From assembly GCF_937898475.1 (NCBI RefSeq), contig NZ_CALEJS010000021.1, forward strand, positions 1 through 64,000: 64,000 bases of DNA. Reading direction: 5' to 3'. This document shows positions 26,169 through 35,250 of the stretch, one piece after another. The notes beneath the pieces are model-generated. The model had not been told where the DNA came from, ran no database searches, and saw nothing but the letters and a program-made list of their open reading frames with translations. A program made the translations under genes and the position numbers. Each line of letters opens with the position of its first letter. The stretch's first letter is position 1. The stretch comes from an uncultured Chitinophaga sp. (GTDB taxonomy: Bacteria > Bacteroidota > Bacteroidia > Chitinophagales > Chitinophagaceae).

Positions 26169-26711
26169 ATGAAAACACAACAGCAAAAAGTGACCTGGGT
26201 GATTGACCCGGTGCACTCCAGGATCCGGTTCAGTATCCGGTACGTTTTACTTACATCCGTTTCAGGTTGGTTTACCCGTTTTGAAGGCGTGATTATGGCA
26301 ACGGCAGATGATTTCAGCGATGCACAGGCCCAGCTCAGCATCTTTACCAGCTCCCTCGATACCGGCAATCCACGGCGTGATGCACAACTTCGTTCCCCCT
26401 ATTTCTTTGATGTGGAAAGATACCCGGTCATCTTCTTTGAATCTACCTCGGTTAAAACAACAGGCTTCTTCATTGCGATGACAGGCATACTGCGGATAAG
26501 GGATGTAACGGAAGTGATCCGCTTCAACGTAATGTACAACGGCACAGTGGTGGACCAATTGGGAAATATAAAAGCAGGCTTCGAAATGGAGTCTGCTTTT
26601 AACCGAAAAGACCTGCATCTGCAATGGAATGAAACCTTTGATGCAGGTGGCGGACTGCTCTCTGATGAAGTGAAGATTTTTTGTGATGTGGAACTTTTAA
26701 AGCTGGTATAA
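26169..26711 (+). CDS. YceI family lipid-binding protein
   Basis: 180 residues with the YceI hallmarks: W-V-I-D-P-V-H-S-R-I-R-F-S-I at about 10-23 and R-R-D-A-Q-L-R-S-P-Y-F-F-D-V-E-R-Y-P-V-I-F-F-E near 66-88. The fold is a lipocalin-like barrel that holds polyisoprenoids or other long hydrophobic molecules. Unlike many family members there is no signal peptide, so a cytoplasmic location is expected. It lies between an AraC regulator and a ring-cleaving dioxygenase, 17 bases before the latter. This combination suggests a role with quinone-like or aromatic compounds, which is inference only. Confidence 0.88.
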   Translation: MKTQQQKVTWVIDPVHSRIRFSIRYVLLTSVSGWFTRFEGVIMATADDFSDAQAQLSIFTSSLDTGNPRRDAQLRSPYFFDVERYPVIFFESTSVKTTGFFIAMTGILRIRDVTEVIRFNVMYNGTVVDQLGNIKAGFEMESAFNRKDLHLQWNETFDAGGGLLSDEVKIFCDVELLKLV

Positions 26712-26728
26712 ACAGGTACATTTGTAGT

Positions 26729-27682
26729 ATGGACCAATTGATAACAGGCATTCATCACGTTACGGCCATTGCTGCGGGTGCACAAAAGAATATTGATTTC
26801 TATACTGGTATCCTGGGACTGAGGATGGTAAAGAAAACAGTCAACTTCGATGCACCCGGCGTATATCATTTTTATTACGGAGATGAAACCGGTCATCCCG
26901 GCAGTATCCTCACCTTCTTTCCTTACGAGGGTCTTGCGCACGGCCGTCATGGTAAAGGCATGCTGAACACCACCACTTTTTCATTGCCCATAACCTCCAT
27001 GAATTATTGGCTGGAACGCCTGCAGCGTTTTGACATTGCATACAAACAACCGCAGGAACGGTTTGAAGGAGAAGCCGTAGTGTATTTTGAGGATGCAGAT
27101 GGTCTGGGCCTGGAACTGGTGTTCAACGACAAGGATACCCGCAGCGGCTTTACCTACGGGCACATCCCGGCGGAGCATGCCATCAGGGGATTCTATAATG
27201 TAGAGATCTGGGAAGAAGGTTATGAACGTACGGCCGGCTTGCTGACAGAACAGCTTGACCACCGGCTGATCGCCGAGAAAGGCAACCGCTTCCGGTTTGC
27301 CGCTACGGATGCGCCAGGTAACTATGTAGACATTGTTTGTTCTCCGGATAGCCTCAGAGGCCTGGCAGGCAGCGGTACCGTTCACCATATCGCCTTCAGC
27401 ACTCCCAATGCTGCTACCCAGCAGGAACTGCGCCTTAAAATAGTAAAGCGTATGCTGAACCCAACACCGGTATTGGACAGAAACTATTTTACCTCCATCT
27501 ATTTCAGGGAGCCCGGAGGAGTGCTGTTTGAAGTGGCTACTGCTGGTCCCGGGTTTACGGTAGATGAAAGTAAAGACCACTTAGGGGAGGCACTGCAATT
27601 ACCCCCCCAGTTTGAAGCAGACAGGGCAGCTATTGAAAAGGAAGTGCTGCCCGTAACTTTGGCGCCCGCTAATTTTAAATAA
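26729..27682 (+). CDS. Ring-cleaving dioxygenase of the glyoxalase fold (MhqO/MhqA type)
   Basis: 317 residues formed by two vicinal-oxygen-chelate halves. The first opens with I-T-G-I-H-H-V-T-A-I-A-A near 5-16 and continues F-Y-T-G-I-L-G-L-R-M-V-K-K-T-V-N; the second has V-H-H-I-A-F-S near 218 and Y-F-R-E-P-G-G-V-L-F-E near 262, giving the His/His/Glu metal site. Such proteins are extradiol-type dioxygenases for hydroquinone or catechol-like substrates and are often induced by quinone stress. The substrate here is not known. Located directly after yceI in the same orientation. Confidence 0.88.
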   Translation: MDQLITGIHHVTAIAAGAQKNIDFYTGILGLRMVKKTVNFDAPGVYHFYYGDETGHPGSILTFFPYEGLAHGRHGKGMLNTTTFSLPITSMNYWLERLQRFDIAYKQPQERFEGEAVVYFEDADGLGLELVFNDKDTRSGFTYGHIPAEHAIRGFYNVEIWEEGYERTAGLLTEQLDHRLIAEKGNRFRFAATDAPGNYVDIVCSPDSLRGLAGSGTVHHIAFSTPNAATQQELRLKIVKRMLNPTPVLDRNYFTSIYFREPGGVLFEVATAGPGFTVDESKDHLGEALQLPPQFEADRAAIEKEVLPVTLAPANFK

Positions 27683-27698
27683 TAGTATTTTGTTGTCT

Positions 27699-28190
27699 AT
27701 GCAAACAACCGTATCCAACAGACGGGGTGGCCTCCTGCTGTTGTTAACAGGTGTGCTGGCCATTGCCCTTATTATAATCGTGAACAGGTCCTGGTTTAGC
27801 CGGATAGCCGGATACTGGAGGGCGTTCCCTTCACAGGCTGCCCAGCCAGACCTGGAGGCCCGGAAAGTATCCCGCTATGGTAATGCATATATCCTCTCCC
27901 GCTCTATTGCCCTTTCACTGGAAAGAGCGGGTAAAAAAGAAACGGCCCTGGTGCTGGTGCCGCCTACCAGCTATTTCAAGGCAAAAGGGCTCAATTACCA
28001 CGTCCCGGAACCAGCGGTGTTCTACTATTACACATCTCTGAAAACAGTGCGGCCTGATACAAAGGATACCGCTAACATCAACTATGTGGTGAGTGTGGAG
28101 AACAAAGATATCGCTATCAGGAAAGTGAAGGATAAACAACAGCTCAGCAAAATATTGGCAGAATACAGAAAATACCGGATCACCTTATGA
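27699..28190 (+). CDS. Uncharacterised protein with one N-terminal membrane anchor
   Basis: 163 residues from the ATG at 27699, preferred over an upstream TTG at 27690. A single transmembrane helix (about 13-30, L-L-L-L-L-T-G-V-L-A-I-A-L-I-I-I-V) is followed by a soluble, probably extracytoplasmic domain with Y-G-N-A-Y-I-L-S-R-S and V-L-V-P-P-T-S-Y. No family recognised. Its stop overlaps the start of the next gene as ATGA, so translation is coupled to a large integral membrane protein; the two probably form one machine, perhaps in envelope glycan handling (inference). Confidence 0.7.
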   Translation: MQTTVSNRRGGLLLLLTGVLAIALIIIVNRSWFSRIAGYWRAFPSQAAQPDLEARKVSRYGNAYILSRSIALSLERAGKKETALVLVPPTSYFKAKGLNYHVPEPAVFYYYTSLKTVRPDTKDTANINYVVSVENKDIAIRKVKDKQQLSKILAEYRKYRITL

Positions 28191-29557
28191 ACATAGTTGC
28201 ATTGCTGCTGCTGACATTACTGCAATTCATCTCCGGCATTGGGGTACTGGCCCTGTTCAGGCTGTCCTTACGCAATGGCCTTAAAATTCCCCTGGCATTA
28301 TTACTGGGAGTGGCGGTGTCTTCTTTAGTACCGTTCCTCTTACAATTATTGTATGTACCGCTTACAGCCTTCTCCGTTTTCAGTGCGCTGATCCTGACGG
28401 CATTGTTACTGAACCTGCACATGGGCCGTACGGCGGAGCAATGGAAAAGGATGTTCCATCACATCCATTTCACGATGAAACTGTATGAGCTGCCATTCAT
28501 CCTGCTGATGGCCGCCATTGTGCTGATCAGCGTGTGGCGTTGCTATTACCTGCCGCCTACGCCAAGAGATCTTACCTCGGGGCCGGAGGTACTGGCAGCT
28601 TATGCAGTGCGCGAGCATACCATGATCAATTCAGTTTTCAGTGTAGACCTGCTCAGTACCAATAATCCCTACAAGCCGGCATTTATTACCAGTCTGCAGA
28701 TCATCTACAAATATGCGGGCTTCCCATTTGGGCAACTGTGGCTGTCTGTGATATTTGTGAGCTTTACACTGCTGCTGTACCAGCTGTTGTGCCAAAGCCT
28801 TCACCGCCTGCTGGCGGGTGTATTGCTGTTGTGTTTCCTGGCCATACCGGAAATGTATGCCTACACCTTCATGGCCTTGTTTGATTACAGCAATGCCGTT
28901 TTCTTTTTCCTCTCGGTCTACAGCTTAACGCTCTACTTTGCCGAACAGTCCAGGTCTTACTTATATTTTGCCGCATGGCTGATGGGTATTGCCACCTACA
29001 TCCGTCCGGAAACCCTGGTGCTGGCTTTTTTCTTCATTCCATTGCTGGTGTACCGTCAGTGGGGAAGGCAACGCCTGGGGCAGCTGGCGCAGGATGCCGC
29101 GGTATTTGTAACACCGGCTGTGTTGTTATATGCGGTTGCCGTAGTTGGCTATAACAGCTATTACCTGCCTGCCCGGTATGAAGTAAGTAACCTGATTAAT
29201 CCGCATCCGCTGCAGCTGCGGACCTTCTTTGAACGTTTTGCAGACATGCATACCAGCCTGCTGTTCGGCAGTCGCTGGGCATCCCTGTATGGGTATTTTA
29301 CAATACTGTTCGGAGGTTTGCTGCTGGCCGAAGCGGTGATATATAAACTACGCTTTTCCGCTACCGCCAGGGCCTGGCTGTATGCAGTGCTGGTCATATA
29401 TATCGGGCTGCCATTTTTAGGGCACCTGTTGCCGCTGCTGGATATTCAGCACTCTACAAAAAGGGGCTTACTGAAGATCTTTCCCCTGATGTTGTTATAC
29501 CTGGCTAATAACCAGGTGCTGGCAAAATTATCTGCCCGTCTTGGCAGGTGGGGATGA
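28187..29557 (+). CDS. Integral membrane protein, possible GT-C type glycosyltransferase-like
   Basis: 456 residues with about ten to twelve predicted transmembrane helices. A periplasm-facing loop near 120-165 holds P-P-T-P-R-D-L-T-S-G-P-E-V, and further on Y-I-R-P-E-T-L-V-L-A near 285. The overall plan (many helices, a conserved early loop with charged residues) resembles dolichyl-phosphate-mannosyltransferase-like or ArnT-like proteins, but no clear signature is seen, so this is a weak suggestion. Coupled to the preceding gene by an ATGA overlap. Convergent with the dienelactone hydrolase gene 9 bases away. Confidence 0.65.
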   Translation: MNIVALLLLTLLQFISGIGVLALFRLSLRNGLKIPLALLLGVAVSSLVPFLLQLLYVPLTAFSVFSALILTALLLNLHMGRTAEQWKRMFHHIHFTMKLYELPFILLMAAIVLISVWRCYYLPPTPRDLTSGPEVLAAYAVREHTMINSVFSVDLLSTNNPYKPAFITSLQIIYKYAGFPFGQLWLSVIFVSFTLLLYQLLCQSLHRLLAGVLLLCFLAIPEMYAYTFMALFDYSNAVFFFLSVYSLTLYFAEQSRSYLYFAAWLMGIATYIRPETLVLAFFFIPLLVYRQWGRQRLGQLAQDAAVFVTPAVLLYAVAVVGYNSYYLPARYEVSNLINPHPLQLRTFFERFADMHTSLLFGSRWASLYGYFTILFGGLLLAEAVIYKLRFSATARAWLYAVLVIYIGLPFLGHLLPLLDIQHSTKRGLLKIFPLMLLYLANNQVLAKLSARLGRWG

Positions 29558-29566
29558 TAAATCTGT

Positions 29567-30424
29567 CTACAGCAAAGTTTCCTTAAACAGGCGCAGCGTT
29601 CTATCCCAGGCCAGTTTTGCCGCTGCTTCATTATATCGCGTAGGGGCGGTATCGTTATTAAAGGCGTGTTGTGCGCCCTCATAAACATACAGTTCGTATT
29701 TAACACCGGCAGCTTTCAGTGCGGTTTCATAGGCAGGTATGCCTGCGTTGACACGCTCGTCTAATCCGCCGTAATGTAACTGCATGGCTGCTTTGATCTT
29801 TGGCACATCCGCCGCGTCGGGCTGCCGCCCGTAATAGGGTACAGCGGCTTTCAGTCCGGGAGCATGTATCGCCAGCTGGTTGGCCATGGCGCCGCCCCAG
29901 CAGAAGCCCACACAACCCGTTTTACCGTTGCTTTCGGGCAGGGTGGCAAGGTAATCCAGCCCTTTAAGAAAATTGTTCAGGTTGTTGGCGGCATCCAGTT
30001 TACCTATCTGGGTACGGGCCTCGTCTTCATTTTGCGGCGTGCCGCCAAAAGGGGAGAGGGCATCCGGCGCCAGGGCAATAAAGCCTGCCTGCGCCACCCT
30101 TCGCGTTACGTCCCTGATATGTGGGTTCAGGCCGCGGTTCTCATGTATCACCAGTACGGCCCCTGTTTTGCTAACTCCTTCAGGTTTAACCAGGTATGCT
30201 TTCATGGTAACGCCATCCCCTTCATAGGTGACATCCGTACCCGCAATACCGGCAGCGTTCTCAGGAACAGTAGCCGCATGCGCATAGTTCACCTCCAGTA
30301 AGGGCAGTATTGCGGTAGCGGCGGCCATGCTGCCGGTAAGCTTTACCAGCCGGCCAATGAATTCGTCACGCCGCAGCGGCTTGTGCGTATATTCATCGAA
30401 GAGATGGATGATGCGTTGGTCCAT
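29567..30424 (-). CDS. Dienelactone hydrolase family protein
   Basis: 285 residues. An N-terminal ~50-residue extension contains a hydrophobic A/T/I-rich stretch (G-S-M-A-A-A-T-A-I-L-P-L-L) that may be a membrane anchor or leader and ends near A-H-A-A. The alpha/beta-hydrolase domain follows: H-E-N-R-G-L-N-P-H-I near 94-103, the Cys nucleophile in G-F-C-W-G-G near 172-177, an Asp in G-G-L-D-E near 225 and His in G-A-Q-H-A-F near 257. These match the Cys-Asp-His triad of dienelactone hydrolases. Substrate unknown; several such proteins in Bacteroidota are general carboxylesterases. Confidence 0.88.
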   Translation of the reverse strand: MDQRIIHLFDEYTHKPLRRDEFIGRLVKLTGSMAAATAILPLLEVNYAHAATVPENAAGIAGTDVTYEGDGVTMKAYLVKPEGVSKTGAVLVIHENRGLNPHIRDVTRRVAQAGFIALAPDALSPFGGTPQNEDEARTQIGKLDAANNLNNFLKGLDYLATLPESNGKTGCVGFCWGGAMANQLAIHAPGLKAAVPYYGRQPDAADVPKIKAAMQLHYGGLDERVNAGIPAYETALKAAGVKYELYVYEGAQHAFNNDTAPTRYNEAAAKLAWDRTLRLFKETLL

Positions 30425-30512
30425 ATATTAAATTTAGGTAAGAAGTATTTTTTATATCATCAGAGTATCAACTAAATTTAACAATTTTAAGGCATAAAGA
30501 AAATTAATCGGG

Positions 30513-31796
30513 ATGAAGCATATTGTTGTTATTGGTGGGGGCTTTGCAGGGATCAACTTTGCAAGGTCAATGGCAGGCAGTAAGTATTTCAGGGTAACGC
30601 TTGTGGATAAGAACAACTACAATTTTTTTCCGCCGCTGATCTACCAGGTGGCTACCGCTTTCCTCGAACCATCCAGCATCAGCTATCCTTTCCGTAAGCT
30701 GTTCCGCGGAAAGAAGAACCTGTTCTTCCGTTTGGGCGAGTTGCAGCAGGTAGTGCCTGCAGAGAACAAGGTTATCCTCAACAATGGCGAACTGGGGTAT
30801 GATTACCTGGTATTTGCCACCGGTGCGGAAACCAATTATTTCGGTATGCAGAATGTAATGAAGCACGCCATGCCAATGAAGACCCTGCATGACGCCATTG
30901 CCATGCGTAACCGTATGCTGCAGCAGATGGAGCAGGCGATAATCACTACAGATGAGGAGGAGCGCAGAAAACTGCTGACCTTCGTGATCACCGGCGGCGG
31001 GCCTACCGGTGTGGAAATATCCGGTATGCTGGCGGAAATGGGTAAGACCATCCTCGGAAAAGATTACCCGGAACTTAAAGGCAGGCGGGGCGAGATCTAC
31101 CTGGTAGATGGCAGTGAAGCCTTGTTGTCGCCCATGAGCACCAGGTCGCAACGCAATACCATGGAAGCCATCCGCAAACTGGGCGTTAAAACCCGCCTCA
31201 ATACCCATGTAACAGATTATGTGAACGATATCGCTGTACTTGACAACGGTGAACAGATACCTACCAGAAACCTGATATGGGCAGCCGGCGTTACCGCCAG
31301 GGTATATGATGGCATTCCTGCAGAGAGCTATGGCCGTGGTAAAAGGATGCTGGCAGATGAATTTCATAAGGTAAAGGGAATGGAGAACATCTATGCCATT
31401 GGCGATACCAGCCTGCAAACCCATGAGGTCCGTTTTCCCAATGGTCATCCCCAGGTTGCGCAAACCGCTATCCAGCAGGGTAAGCACCTGGCAAAGAATT
31501 TCAAAGCCATTGAGCAGCAAAGGCAGCCAACCTCCTTTGTTTATCACGATAAAGGCTCCATGGCCATTATCGGCCGCAACAAGGCCGTAGTAGATCTTCC
31601 GGGCCCTGTTAAGCATTTCAGGGGCTTTATCGCCTTTTTTATCTGGCTGTTCATCCACCTGATGTCTCTGATCAACTATCGCAACAGGCTTAAGACCTTG
31701 TATAACTGGACCGTAGCGTATTTCAGTAAAGACCAGTCATTGCGGATGATCATCCGCCCCGATAACGGGAACACAACGCATATTCCCGAAAGGTAA
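30513..31796 (+). CDS. Type II NADH:quinone oxidoreductase (NDH-2)
   Basis: 427 residues with two Rossmann folds: G-G-G-F-A-G at about 8-13 for FAD and G-G-G-P-T-G-V-E near 167 for NADH, and a second FAD contact A-I-G-D-T near 297. The C-terminal segment (about 375-400, F-I-A-F-F-I-W-L-F-I-H-L-M) is the hydrophobic or amphipathic part that attaches NDH-2 to the membrane. It passes electrons from NADH to menaquinone without pumping protons. The gene has an 88-bp upstream gap divergent from dienelactone hydrolase, and a methyltransferase gene starts 10 bases downstream. Confidence 0.92.
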   Translation: MKHIVVIGGGFAGINFARSMAGSKYFRVTLVDKNNYNFFPPLIYQVATAFLEPSSISYPFRKLFRGKKNLFFRLGELQQVVPAENKVILNNGELGYDYLVFATGAETNYFGMQNVMKHAMPMKTLHDAIAMRNRMLQQMEQAIITTDEEERRKLLTFVITGGGPTGVEISGMLAEMGKTILGKDYPELKGRRGEIYLVDGSEALLSPMSTRSQRNTMEAIRKLGVKTRLNTHVTDYVNDIAVLDNGEQIPTRNLIWAAGVTARVYDGIPAESYGRGKRMLADEFHKVKGMENIYAIGDTSLQTHEVRFPNGHPQVAQTAIQQGKHLAKNFKAIEQQRQPTSFVYHDKGSMAIIGRNKAVVDLPGPVKHFRGFIAFFIWLFIHLMSLINYRNRLKTLYNWTVAYFSKDQSLRMIIRPDNGNTTHIPER

Positions 31797-31806
31797 AAAC
31801 AAAGGC

Positions 31807-32466
31807 ATGAGGTATTTGCTGTATTTTTTTTATATCACATGGTATTGGGGAGTAGACCTGGCTATTTTTATTATAAGGCATGAAATAAAAGGCGAAAAAA
31901 AATATGGTATCCGAACTATTGGTCTGAGCAGCCTGCCGGATACCGTGCCCGATATTGAGCGTAAACACTTCAGTCTTTATGAACCGGTCAACTATTATTC
32001 ACTGACTACCCTTTTTGATCATCTTAATGCGGCAGATCTAAACACTACACTGCTGGATGTTGGCTGTGGCCGTGGACGTGTACTGGCAGTAGGTGCCGCC
32101 TATGGTTTCCGGGATATGGCCGGTATTGATTTTTCCGAAAAGCTCTGCGAACAGGCCCGCGAAGTAATGGAGGGCATGAAGGAAACATACCCCGGCCTCA
32201 ATGTTAACATTACCTGTATAGATGCCCGCGATTATGACATTCCTGATACGGTGGGCGTTATCTTTCTCTTTAATCCCTTTGACGATCTTGTGATGGAGTC
32301 TTTTATAGACAAGGTGTTCGAAAGCCTGTACCGCAGGGAGCGGCCCATCAAGGTGCTGTATGCCAATCCGCAGTTCAAAGAGCAGTGGCTGAATGCCGGC
32401 TTTAAGGAAACGGGCGCTTTCCTCAGGAAGAGGTATTTGAAAGGCAGTGTGCTGGAATGGAAGTGA
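31807..32466 (+). CDS. Class I SAM-dependent methyltransferase
   Basis: 219 residues. An N-terminal hydrophobic stretch (L-L-Y-F-F-Y-I-T-W-Y-W-G-V-D-L-A-I-F-I-I) could lie on the membrane. The SAM-binding motif I is L-L-D-V-G-C-G-R-G-R-V-L at about 80-91, followed by G-I-D-F-S near 101 and a motif IV-like region G-V-I-F-L-F-N-P-F-D-D near 144. The acceptor is not deducible. It follows the NDH-2 gene closely, which could hint at a quinone or lipid substrate; this is speculation from position only. Confidence 0.85.
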   Translation: MRYLLYFFYITWYWGVDLAIFIIRHEIKGEKKYGIRTIGLSSLPDTVPDIERKHFSLYEPVNYYSLTTLFDHLNAADLNTTLLDVGCGRGRVLAVGAAYGFRDMAGIDFSEKLCEQAREVMEGMKETYPGLNVNITCIDARDYDIPDTVGVIFLFNPFDDLVMESFIDKVFESLYRRERPIKVLYANPQFKEQWLNAGFKETGAFLRKRYLKGSVLEWK

Positions 32467-32540
32467 TTGGGCGTCGATAGTCCATAGCACACGGTATGGG
32501 AGGGCTATTGAGCATCGGCGAAATACATTATTTTAGCAGC

Positions 32541-34139
32541 ATGCATAACTATTTTGGCTTTTACCTTATTATTCTCCTGGCCATCCTGTTGCTGTTCATG
32601 GCAGCGCAGCGTCTCAGGATCGCTTATCCTATTGTGCTGGTGCTGGGCGGCCTGGTGATCAGTTTTATACCGGGGCTGCCTGAGATCAGGATCGATCCCG
32701 AGCTGATCTTCGTTATCTTTCTGCCGCCTTTACTGTATGAAGCAGCCTGGTACACTTCCTGGAAAGATTTCTGGAAATGGCGGCGGGTGATCAGCAGTTT
32801 TGCATTCCCCATTGTGCTGCTTACTTCCAGCGTTATTGCCATGGTAGCACACTACTTCATACCTGGTTTTTCACTGGCCCTGGGATTCCTGCTGGGGGGT
32901 ATTATTTCCCCGCCCGATGCGGTTTCTGCCACTTCTGTGATGCGGTATATCAAGGTGCCAAGGCGGGTGGTCGCTATTATAGAGGGCGAAAGCCTGCTCA
33001 ATGATGCGGCGAGTTTGATCGTGTTCCGGTTTGCCCTGGTAGCGGTAGAAACAGGCGCTTTTGTTTTCAGTAAAGCCGCCGGCAGTTTTGTGCTGGTGAT
33101 AGTGATGGGTATCCTGATCGGGCTGGCCATTGCCCTGGTATTTTACGCTATTTACCGCTGGTTGCCCACTACACCCAATGTGGATATACTGCTTTCATTT
33201 ATTGCGCCGTACATGATGTACATCGTGGCAGAGAAAATGCATTTCTCCGGTGTGCTGGCAGTGGTCAGCGGGGCGCTTTTCCTTTCTGCCAACCGCCATG
33301 TGACGCTAAGTTTCAGCAGCCGCTTAAGGGGAGATACCGTATGGTCTACGGTAGGCTTTGTGCTGAACGGGCTGGTTTTTATGCTGATAGGACTTGAACT
33401 GCCATTTATTGTTAATCAGCTGGGCGATGTAAGCCTGGGTACCGCCATCTTCTATGGGATCATCATCAGCGTGGCATTGATGATCATAAGAATGCTTTCC
33501 ACTTTTGGCGCTGCCGTGTTCACCGTGTTTATCAGCCGTTTCATTACCACGGCAGATCCCAATCCCGGCTGGAAAGGCCCCATACTGTTAGGCTGGGCGG
33601 GTATGCGGGGTGTGGTATCGCTGGCGGCGGCATTGTCTATTCCACTGGTGCTTAATAATGGGCAGCCTTTTCCGCAGCGTAATCTCATCCTGTTCATTAC
33701 GTTCACCGTGATACTCATCACGCTGGTTTTCCAGGGGCTTACCCTTCCATGGCTGGTGCGCATAGTAAAGATGGAAGATAAGGATCTGCAATACTCCGAA
33801 GAAGAACAGGACGCTATCATCCGTAAGAAATTACACAACAAGGCGCTCGCAATGCTGAATGAACAGTACCAGGAGGAGCTGTCTTCCAATGAACTGCTGC
33901 AGAACCTGAAAACAAAGATGGAGTCCGTACCGGCGCCCGAGCCGGGCGGCCAGTTATTCAGCCCGGCCCACCAGACTTTCCGCAACGTATACACGGCCAT
34001 CATCCGGGAGCAGCGCCAGCTGCTGCAGCAACTGAATAAGAAAGAAGCGCTGGACGAAGAGCTGATCCGTAAGCACATTGCCCTGCTGGACCTGGAAGAA
34101 GAGAAGATGCGCATGCAGATAGATGGACAGGATAGGTAA
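32541..34139 (+). CDS. Na+/H+ antiporter, CPA1 (NhaP/NHE) family
   Basis: 532 residues from the ATG at 32541, preferred because the first helix begins there; an upstream ATG at 32496 would add 15 hydrophilic residues. About twelve transmembrane helices are visible, including the CPA1 hallmarks I-F-L-P-P-L-L-Y-E-A-A-W near 60, S-P-P-D-A-V-S-A near 125 and the ion-binding segment E-G-E-S-L-L-N-D-A near 150. A hydrophilic, partly coiled-coil C-terminal tail of about 110 residues follows the last helix, as in regulated CPA1 exchangers. It exports Na+ or K+ in exchange for H+ across the inner membrane. Confidence 0.93.
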   Translation: MHNYFGFYLIILLAILLLFMAAQRLRIAYPIVLVLGGLVISFIPGLPEIRIDPELIFVIFLPPLLYEAAWYTSWKDFWKWRRVISSFAFPIVLLTSSVIAMVAHYFIPGFSLALGFLLGGIISPPDAVSATSVMRYIKVPRRVVAIIEGESLLNDAASLIVFRFALVAVETGAFVFSKAAGSFVLVIVMGILIGLAIALVFYAIYRWLPTTPNVDILLSFIAPYMMYIVAEKMHFSGVLAVVSGALFLSANRHVTLSFSSRLRGDTVWSTVGFVLNGLVFMLIGLELPFIVNQLGDVSLGTAIFYGIIISVALMIIRMLSTFGAAVFTVFISRFITTADPNPGWKGPILLGWAGMRGVVSLAAALSIPLVLNNGQPFPQRNLILFITFTVILITLVFQGLTLPWLVRIVKMEDKDLQYSEEEQDAIIRKKLHNKALAMLNEQYQEELSSNELLQNLKTKMESVPAPEPGGQLFSPAHQTFRNVYTAIIREQRQLLQQLNKKEALDEELIRKHIALLDLEEEKMRMQIDGQDR

Positions 34140-34156
34140 ATAGCTATTGGTTGTTG

Positions 34157-34221
34157 GCTTTTAGCTGTTAGTAACTGGCGAGAATATTAGTTCAGGCGGT
34201 TAATAGCTAGCAGCTAAAAGC
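34157..34221. repeat. Inverted repeat GCTTTTAGCTG in the antiporter-GH43 gap
   Basis: GCTTTTAGCTG at 34157-34167 is exactly inverted at 34211-34221, with partial similarity extending outward and inward (TAGCTATT-like flanks). The region is low-complexity, made of TAGC/TTAG units. It may form a large stem between two plus-strand genes. No T run follows, so it is not a clear terminator. Confidence 0.45.
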
Positions 34222-34271
34222 TAATCTTCGTATCTTGAGGCATTCGTGAAACAAAAGCACTGGTAGTACCC

Positions 34272-35249
34272 ATGAGAAAGACACTGACGTTCCTGGCAGC
34301 CGTATCCATCGGCTTATGCATCCAAACACGGCAAGCTGCTGCACAAAATGGTAACCCGGTTATAACGGGATGGTATGCAGATCCTGAAGCCGCCATCTTC
34401 GGCAAAAAATACTGGATATTTCCTACCTTCTCTGATAAGTACGAAAAGCAGGTATTCTTTGATGCATTTTCGTCTGACGATCTGCGTAAATGGAAAAAGC
34501 ATCCGCACATACTGGATACTGCTGCTGTAAAGTGGGCCAAACGCGCCATGTGGGCGCCTGCCATTGTTGAAAAAGATGGTAAGTATTATTTCTTCTTCGC
34601 AGCCAATGATATACAAAGTGATGCAGAACACGGCGGTATTGGCGTTGCCGTGGCTGATAAACCCGGCGGCCCTTACAAGGACTACCTGGGCAAACCACTC
34701 ATCGATAAATTCCATAACGGGGCACAACCGATAGACCAGTTCGTATTTCATGATAAAGACGGCCAGTACTACATGATCTATGGCGGCTGGCGTCATTGCA
34801 ACATCGTAAAGATGAAACCTGATTTTACCGGTTTTGAACCGATGGAAGATGGTGCTCTCTTTAAAGAGATCACTCCTGAAGGATATGTAGAAGGCCCGTT
34901 TATGTTCATCCACAACGGCAAATACTACTTTATGTGGTCTGAAGGCGGCTGGGGAGGCCCTGATTATTCCGTGGCCTATGCCATTGCCGATTCCCCCGTG
35001 GGCCCTTTTAAGAGAATTGGCAAGATCCTCCAGCAGGACACCGCGGTAGCTACGGGTGCAGGTCACCACTCTGTGATCAATGTGCCGGGTACAGACCGCT
35101 GGTACATTGTGTATCACCGCAGACCTCTCACTGAAAAGGCAGCTAATCACCGCGTGGTATGCATTGATGAGATGCATTTTGATAAGGACGGCATGATCGT
35201 ACCGGTGAAGATCACCAATGAAAGTGTACAGCCGGTGAAGATCAGGTAA
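34272..35249 (+). CDS. GH43-like glycoside hydrolase, secreted
   Basis: 325 residues with a signal peptide (about 1-24, ending Q-A-A-A-Q). The five-bladed beta-propeller pattern of family 43 is visible: W-Y-A-D-P-E near 35 (catalytic base Asp), W-A-P-A-I near 96, the D-Q-F-V-F region near 155, E-G-P-F-M-F near 210 (catalytic acid Glu) and H-H-S-V-I near 262. Family members mostly act as alpha-L-arabinofuranosidases, beta-xylosidases or galactan hydrolases; specificity cannot be read here. It stands alone without a SusCD pair, convergent with the LytTR gene one base away. Confidence 0.9.
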   Translation: MRKTLTFLAAVSIGLCIQTRQAAAQNGNPVITGWYADPEAAIFGKKYWIFPTFSDKYEKQVFFDAFSSDDLRKWKKHPHILDTAAVKWAKRAMWAPAIVEKDGKYYFFFAANDIQSDAEHGGIGVAVADKPGGPYKDYLGKPLIDKFHNGAQPIDQFVFHDKDGQYYMIYGGWRHCNIVKMKPDFTGFEPMEDGALFKEITPEGYVEGPFMFIHNGKYYFMWSEGGWGGPDYSVAYAIADSPVGPFKRIGKILQQDTAVATGAGHHSVINVPGTDRWYIVYHRRPLTEKAANHRVVCIDEMHFDKDGMIVPVKITNESVQPVKIR

Positions 35250-35250
35250 A

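Noticed and set aside
30567..31658. 363-aa minus-strand frame opposite the NADH dehydrogenase gene
   Set aside because: Long only because of codon bias in the overlapping gene; no family features.
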